A DNA stretch of 64,000 bases from assembly GCA_024279275.1 (NCBI GenBank), contig JAJRRS010000019.1, positions 1-64,000 of the forward strand, given 5' to 3'. The translations under genes and the position numbers were made by a program. The stretch's first letter is position 1; every line of letters begins with the position of its first letter. Of this stretch, positions 60,148-64,000 are shown one piece after another. This DNA comes from Planctomycetota bacterium. Lineage in GTDB: Bacteria > Planctomycetota > Phycisphaerae > Phycisphaerales > Phycisphaeraceae. The notes beneath the pieces are model-generated. The model was not told where the DNA came from. It did no database searches and saw only the letters and a program-made list of their open reading frames with translations.

Positions 60148-61059
60148 GTGAACAGCACACATTTAATCACCGCGATCGGCACACCGCTGGGTGAAGACGA
60201 CACGCTGCACATCGAAGGCCTCACTGCGCAATTCGATCTGCAGTGGACCCACGGCATCAACGGCGTCCTCGTGGGCGGGAGCATGGGCACGATGCAACTG
60301 CTTTCCGACAATACCTACGCGGACCTGATCAAGCATGCAGTTAAGCTCGTAACCGGGCGGGGCGAGTTGTTGGTTGGGGCTGGGGACACATCCTTCAACC
60401 GAACCCGCGACCGTATCCATCTGATCAATCAATACAAAGTCGATGGCGTCGCTATCCTGACACCATACCTGTTGAATTTTTCACAGGCAGAGCTGGTCGA
60501 TTACTTCCACGCATTAGCAGACGAGTCCCGTGCGCCGATCTATCTGTACGACCTCCCACAAGTCACGGGGCTTAAGGTCGAGCTTGAAACAGTGCTAGCG
60601 GTGTGCGATCACAAGAATATCCACGGCATCAAGTGCTCGGATGCCATGCATGATACGCAGATACTGATCGAAGCATTGAAATCACGCGGTTCCGACTTCA
60701 GGGTAATCGTTGCCCAGCCGATCCTGCTGGATGCCTTGGTCAGGCACGGGATACGCGACCACCTCGACGGCATCTTCGCTGTCGCACCGGATTGGGCGTC
60801 GGCGATCGCACGTCACACGGAGGCGGGCGAGCACGACAAGGCCTCGGCCTATCAGCATGATCTGATTGAGCTGTTGACCTTTATGCGGCGGATCAATGTG
60901 CGAGGGGCTTTCACCGAACTGATGAACGCCCGCGGCGTGCCGGGGAAATTCGCGCCCAGACCGTTTCACATGCTGACACCGGAACAAACGAAGGCTTTAC
61001 ACGAAAACTCCTCCGTAAAGAAACTGCTTTCCCGGTCAAACGTGCCAGCATCATCGTAG
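60148..61059 (+). CDS. Dihydrodipicolinate synthase/N-acetylneuraminate lyase family aldolase
   Basis: This 303-residue TIM barrel belongs to the DHDPS/NAL family. The Schiff-base lysine is in HGIKCSDAMHD and the partner tyrosine in IYLYDLPQVTG; GVLVGGSMGTMQLLS is the ligand loop, where classical members have GTTGE or GSTGE, and here the Thr and Glu are Met and Thr. That change makes the substrate uncertain. It could release pyruvate and ManNAc-like sugar from a sialic acid, or use another keto acid. GTG is the start (an ATG two bases earlier is followed by a stop) with an AAAGGAAG site. It closes the operon that begins with the sialidase-like gene. Confidence 0.85.
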   Translation: MNSTHLITAIGTPLGEDDTLHIEGLTAQFDLQWTHGINGVLVGGSMGTMQLLSDNTYADLIKHAVKLVTGRGELLVGAGDTSFNRTRDRIHLINQYKVDGVAILTPYLLNFSQAELVDYFHALADESRAPIYLYDLPQVTGLKVELETVLAVCDHKNIHGIKCSDAMHDTQILIEALKSRGSDFRVIVAQPILLDALVRHGIRDHLDGIFAVAPDWASAIARHTEAGEHDKASAYQHDLIELLTFMRRINVRGAFTELMNARGVPGKFAPRPFHMLTPEQTKALHENSSVKKLLSRSNVPASS

Positions 61060-61117
61060 CAGGTCCGTGATAGGTGGATACGCAGAATCCGAGATCACCC
61101 GCTGTCTCCCGAACGAG

Positions 61118-62233
61118 TTATCCGATCCTGATTCGGTACCACCGGATGTTGCTTACGCAGTGTTCGACACACCAGAACGCCGCTAACACGTCACCTCCAA
61201 GGAGGCGAGTCAGCGTGGGCAACCCCATCTGTAGATCGCTCATATTTTCGAACGCTCCGCCGGAATCCTCGCGACCACCTGCATAACCCGGACCACCCCA
61301 AACAAGTTGATCGGTTAACGCTGTCCACGAATCATTGCCGACCTGCGCAAGCTGCGCCCACATGCCCGGCTCGTCGAACCGTCGGTACACGCACAACACA
61401 TGGTTATCATCTAACCCGATCGGGGTGCATGTTTCACCGTGGATGCCCGTGTCTCTGGAGACCCCAAACATAGCTCCGTCGTCAGATGAAACAGCCCACC
61501 GGTTATCAATTGTTTTTTTTGATCCTGGATCGTACGACCAGCAAACCGCCAGCACCCGCCCGTCGCTGAGCGTGGTCAGCTTCAATTCCCACGCCGAAGG
61601 GTCCGCCTGGCCGCCGGTAAAGAGAATGCTCATCTGCGGCCAGGTCTCACCCCCATCAAGCGACGTAAAAGCAACACCTGAAGGGATATCCGGATACTCG
61701 CCGCTCGTACTCTTCAACGGTGAACTTGGAACGAGAATCCGCTCTCCCGTTGTCACCGGCGGCGAGCAGGTCTCGAAGTATTCCCAGTCCACCGGCAGCT
61801 TGATGGGACGTGGTTGCGACCAGTTTGCTCCACCATCGTCTGACCGTGTCACCGCGAATTCGGTACGGACAAAACCGTCGGTCTTGGGATCGGCCAGGCC
61901 CATATCCGTGCGCGTCCGGTCAAACAGGCACACCCACCCGATCAAAGAACCATCGGGCAGCGAGTTGATTCGACATGTGGTAGAAACCGGGTGCTTGGAT
62001 TCGTCTGGCTCGAACATCAACGCAGGCTCGGACCATGTCTTCCCCTGATCTGAAGACCTGCACACAAACGACCTGACATCAACCGCTTCAAACGCGGAGC
62101 CGATGTCCATCGCAGCAATAAGATCACCGTTTGGCATCGTCACCAACGACGGGAAGTACGCGTGCCGGCTTACGAGGGCCGGCTTTGGATTACGATAAAT
62201 TACACCTGTATCAACGATATCAATCGATGGCAT
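61118..62233 (-). CDS. Sialidase/BNR-repeat-like protein, no secretion signal (paralog B)
   Basis: This 371-residue propeller is a paralog of the gene at 56.8 kb, with Asp-box turns SSDQGKTW, SDDGGANW and SLDGGETW and the same opening and ending blocks. MPSIDIVDTGVIYRN at 62233 follows GGGAACGGAAAG and is the likely start; 33 extra in-frame codons upstream have no similarity. No signal peptide. It is convergent with the aldolase gene and follows the Gfo/Idh/MocA gene on the minus strand by about 50 bases, so the two paralogs belong to different transcripts that face each other. Confidence 0.76.
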   Translation of the reverse strand: MPSIDIVDTGVIYRNPKPALVSRHAYFPSLVTMPNGDLIAAMDIGSAFEAVDVRSFVCRSSDQGKTWSEPALMFEPDESKHPVSTTCRINSLPDGSLIGWVCLFDRTRTDMGLADPKTDGFVRTEFAVTRSDDGGANWSQPRPIKLPVDWEYFETCSPPVTTGERILVPSSPLKSTSGEYPDIPSGVAFTSLDGGETWPQMSILFTGGQADPSAWELKLTTLSDGRVLAVCWSYDPGSKKTIDNRWAVSSDDGAMFGVSRDTGIHGETCTPIGLDDNHVLCVYRRFDEPGMWAQLAQVGNDSWTALTDQLVWGGPGYAGGREDSGGAFENMSDLQMGLPTLTRLLGGDVLAAFWCVEHCVSNIRWYRIRIG

Positions 62234-62280
62234 CTTTCCGTTCCCTTGACTGTGCATGAGTTTGCTGTGTGTTGAATTTA

Positions 62281-63321
62281 CTAAATTGCACCTGGTTCCA
62301 CGGCACGCCCCGTCTTCGCCGATTGGTAACACGCTTGAAGAACTTGTTGACTCCAGAGTCCGTCTTCACCAGACACCGGTGGTTCAACCCCCTCAATGAC
62401 CGCTCGCGAAAACGCCTCGACCTGTGCGCGGTAGACATTGATCTCTTTGGGACAGATCGCGACGCCATTAGCGCCTTCTCGCAGTTGTTTGGATTCATAC
62501 CCGGCCGCCGACCCGCCAGAACGCAGCGTCATCGTGCCGGGGTCTCCCTGGCCTATGGTCCCTTCCGCTAAGATACTCCCCCCCGAGCCGTACAACTCAA
62601 GCCGGTTCAGTGAGCTTTCGTCCGGGACGTTAAACAGGCAATCAACAACGCCTTTCGCTCCGCCCTCGAACTCGAGCAGTACGGTCGCGGTGTCTTCGCT
62701 GTCGTAGGGGTGTACGACCTGGCCAGTCATCGCCATGACCCGACGGGTCCGACCAAAGAACATCTCAAGCAGGTCGATACAGTGCACACCCAGGTCGGCC
62801 AGGCACCCCCCGCCACCGCGCTTAGGGTCTTGGCGCCAGGCACCTTCGATCGGCGGGTACCAACAAGAAAGCTGGGCACGGCCGAACACAGGTTTGCCAA
62901 TCACCCCTTCATCGATCAGCCTCTTCGCCTCCTGATGGCAGGCGTGAAACCGCATCATCAACCCAATCCCAAGTTTCACACCCGCCTTCTCACAAGCATC
63001 GATCATCTCCTGCGCATCATGTATATCTACAGAAAGAGGCTTCTCGCACAGCGCGTGTTTACCGGCATCCGCCGCCTGAATCACCTGGTCGTGGTGCAGG
63101 AATGTCGGAGTTGCGATGTAGACCGCATCAATATTCTGCTCAAGCAACTGCTCGTAAGACTCACAATGGATCACACCAAACTCACCGGCGACCTCCGCCC
63201 CACACAAGGGGTCACAGACAGCGACAAGCGCCGCGTTATCTGCGGGGATGATCCCTTCGGGGATAGTCCGCCGACGCGCAATCCCACCGGCTCCTAACAC
63301 TGCCCACCTCACCTGTTCCAT
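62281..63321 (-). CDS. Gfo/Idh/MocA-family NAD(P)-dependent oxidoreductase
   Basis: This 346-residue enzyme opens with VRWAVLGAGGIARRRTIPEGI, has NIDAVYIATPTFLHHDQVIQAADAGKHALCEKPLSVD (the EKP lysine) and MRFHACHQEAKRLIDEGVIGKPVFGRAQLSCWYPPIEGAWRQDPKRGGGGCLADLGVHCIDLLEMFFG (the DLGVHxxD sugar-site histidine). It should act on a sugar or amino-sugar alcohol with NAD(P). Its ATG overlaps the end of the acetamidase-like gene upstream by 13 bases, and it precedes the sialidase-like paralog B, so the three form an operon. Confidence 0.88.
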   Translation of the reverse strand: MEQVRWAVLGAGGIARRRTIPEGIIPADNAALVAVCDPLCGAEVAGEFGVIHCESYEQLLEQNIDAVYIATPTFLHHDQVIQAADAGKHALCEKPLSVDIHDAQEMIDACEKAGVKLGIGLMMRFHACHQEAKRLIDEGVIGKPVFGRAQLSCWYPPIEGAWRQDPKRGGGGCLADLGVHCIDLLEMFFGRTRRVMAMTGQVVHPYDSEDTATVLLEFEGGAKGVVDCLFNVPDESSLNRLELYGSGGSILAEGTIGQGDPGTMTLRSGGSAAGYESKQLREGANGVAICPKEINVYRAQVEAFSRAVIEGVEPPVSGEDGLWSQQVLQACYQSAKTGRAVEPGAI

Positions 63322-64000
63322 CGGTAAATCCCCTCCTGAATTGTCGTCGGCAGTTGGTTGATCTGTACACTTGCAGCAGTCGGGTAAGGCTTCTCATTGA
63401 GGTTGCCAACGGTAATCGTCACCATCTGGCTAATCAGGTTGTACAGGTCAAAGCGATCCAAATTACCGGTTCGCGCGAGCCAGTCCACCAGACCGGCGCA
63501 TGCTTGCTGGATCGATCTGCGGAGTTCATCGTGTGTGCTGATGGCGGAGATAACTTGGCCGTCACACACGCCACACCCCGCAAGAGGGAATTGTTTAATC
63601 ACCTTGATCGTGCATCCGATTTTGCCCGAAGTTTCGATGCCGCCACCGATGATCTCGCCGTGCCCCTGTGCGGCGTGGATGTCGCCCATCATTAATAAAG
63701 CCCCGTCACGACAAACCGGCAGGAACACGGTTGCCCCCGACCGGATCATTGGCAGGTCCATGTTGCCCCCAAACGACCCGCTATAGAGCGAGCTCACGGA
63801 TTGGCCATCCGCAGGACACACCCCGATGCTGCCTACAAACGGATTGAGCGGGACACTCGCCGGATGGCCGCCCAGCGGATTGGTCATCGTCGCAGTGCCG
63901 GCTTGGGTGTCGATGTGCCAACGGTACATGTGCCGTGGAACGACGGCTGGGGAGTCTTGTGAGTCGCCGTCACGCTTTGGGATCAACAACTCATCTGGCA
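63309..64000 (-). CDS. Acetamidase/formamidase family protein (5' end beyond window)
   Basis: The frame stays open past 64000, and the visible 230 residues match the C-terminal two-thirds of FmdA/AmdA proteins. Blocks are LNPFVGSIGVCPADGQ, SGSFGGNMDLPMIRSGATVFLPVCRDGALLMMGDIHAAQGHGEIIGGGIETSG (GGNMD and GDxHAAQGDGE-type metal residues) and TAASVQINQLPTTIQEGIYRW. The family hydrolyses small amides with zinc. In this operon it could release formamide- or acetamide-type side groups of amino sugars. The visible TTG at 63989 is an internal codon rather than the start. Confidence 0.82.
   Translation of the reverse strand, partial: PDELLIPKRDGDSQDSPAVVPRHMYRWHIDTQAGTATMTNPLGGHPASVPLNPFVGSIGVCPADGQSVSSLYSGSFGGNMDLPMIRSGATVFLPVCRDGALLMMGDIHAAQGHGEIIGGGIETSGKIGCTIKVIKQFPLAGCGVCDGQVISAISTHDELRRSIQQACAGLVDWLARTGNLDRFDLYNLISQMVTITVGNLNEKPYPTAASVQINQLPTTIQEGIYRWNR

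Overview
The window looks like a chromosomal segment of a planctomycete, most likely class Phycisphaerae. The main signs are secreted proteins ending in a PEP-CTERM tail (VPEPATLALLAL...RRR, IPEPGTMALL...RRRQR), dockerin-like GDLDGDGFVGIADLN repeats, a prepilin-type protein with an N-methylation signal and a C-terminal GDGHADW motif, menaquinone synthesis by the futalosine route (MqnA), and many Planctomycetes-type GHL10, DUF1080, NHL and sodium-symporter genes. This assignment is inference from family content; no rRNA is present to test it.

Region 1 (1-10.7 kb) is mostly housekeeping: a response-regulator fragment, mqnA, a sigma-factor-like protein with unusual domain order, the folK-queE-queD cluster, PAPS-type cysH, a very large LptC/OstA-like envelope protein and a phosphomannomutase/phosphoglucomutase. 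Region 2 (10.7-14.05 kb) is a compact minus-strand metal operon: a mercury-type merR, a three-part fusion (CopZ-like Fe-S/zinc domain, MerT-like membrane domain, HMA domain), a thioredoxin-like thiol protein, an HMA lipoprotein and an outer-membrane beta-barrel. It is preceded by a textbook MerR promoter (20-bp spacer, 12-bp perfect dyad) and contains no mercuric reductase. Region 3 (14.2-22.8 kb) holds a membrane protein, a type I glutamine synthetase lacking the adenylylation tyrosine, a B12-binding-type radical SAM protein, a nitrosative-stress module (Rrf2 regulator, RIC/ScdA, hemerythrin), a GT2 glycosyltransferase, truB and a tRNA-Ser(GGA).

Region 4 (23-64 kb) is a large carbohydrate-use island. 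Its parts are a coupled pair of Cys-rich proteins (one with a possible sialyltransferase-like half), tandem DUF1080, NHL and NHL-GHL10 proteins, a GH140-like apiosidase-family enzyme, further GHL10-type barrels, two SSS sodium symporters, a TauE/SafE permease and three sialidase-type beta-propellers (one secreted with dockerin and PEP-CTERM). It also has an N-acetylneuraminate-lyase/DHDPS-family aldolase, an AGE-family epimerase, a PIG-L deacetylase, a NagB-like deaminase, a PfkB kinase, two Gfo/Idh/MocA oxidoreductases, an FAD oxidoreductase, an acetamidase/formamidase and a ROK regulator of NagC type. Read together these suggest release, sodium-driven uptake and intracellular breakdown of N-acetylated (possibly sialic-acid-like) sugars from complex glycans. 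The tightest part is the run from 45.3 to 38.2 kb: symporter, 78-residue companion, deacetylase, deaminase, epimerase, oxidoreductase and kinase, all on one strand with three ATGA-type or short overlaps. The substrate is not proven by the sequence.

Non-coding signals include four promoters with near-consensus boxes, an 18-of-19-base motif shared by two distant GHL10 promoter regions, an 18-bp palindrome beside the Rrf2 gene, several families of dispersed hairpin repeats, one frameshifted gene and one truncated gene remnant. No CRISPR array, insertion sequence, phage gene or rRNA was seen.
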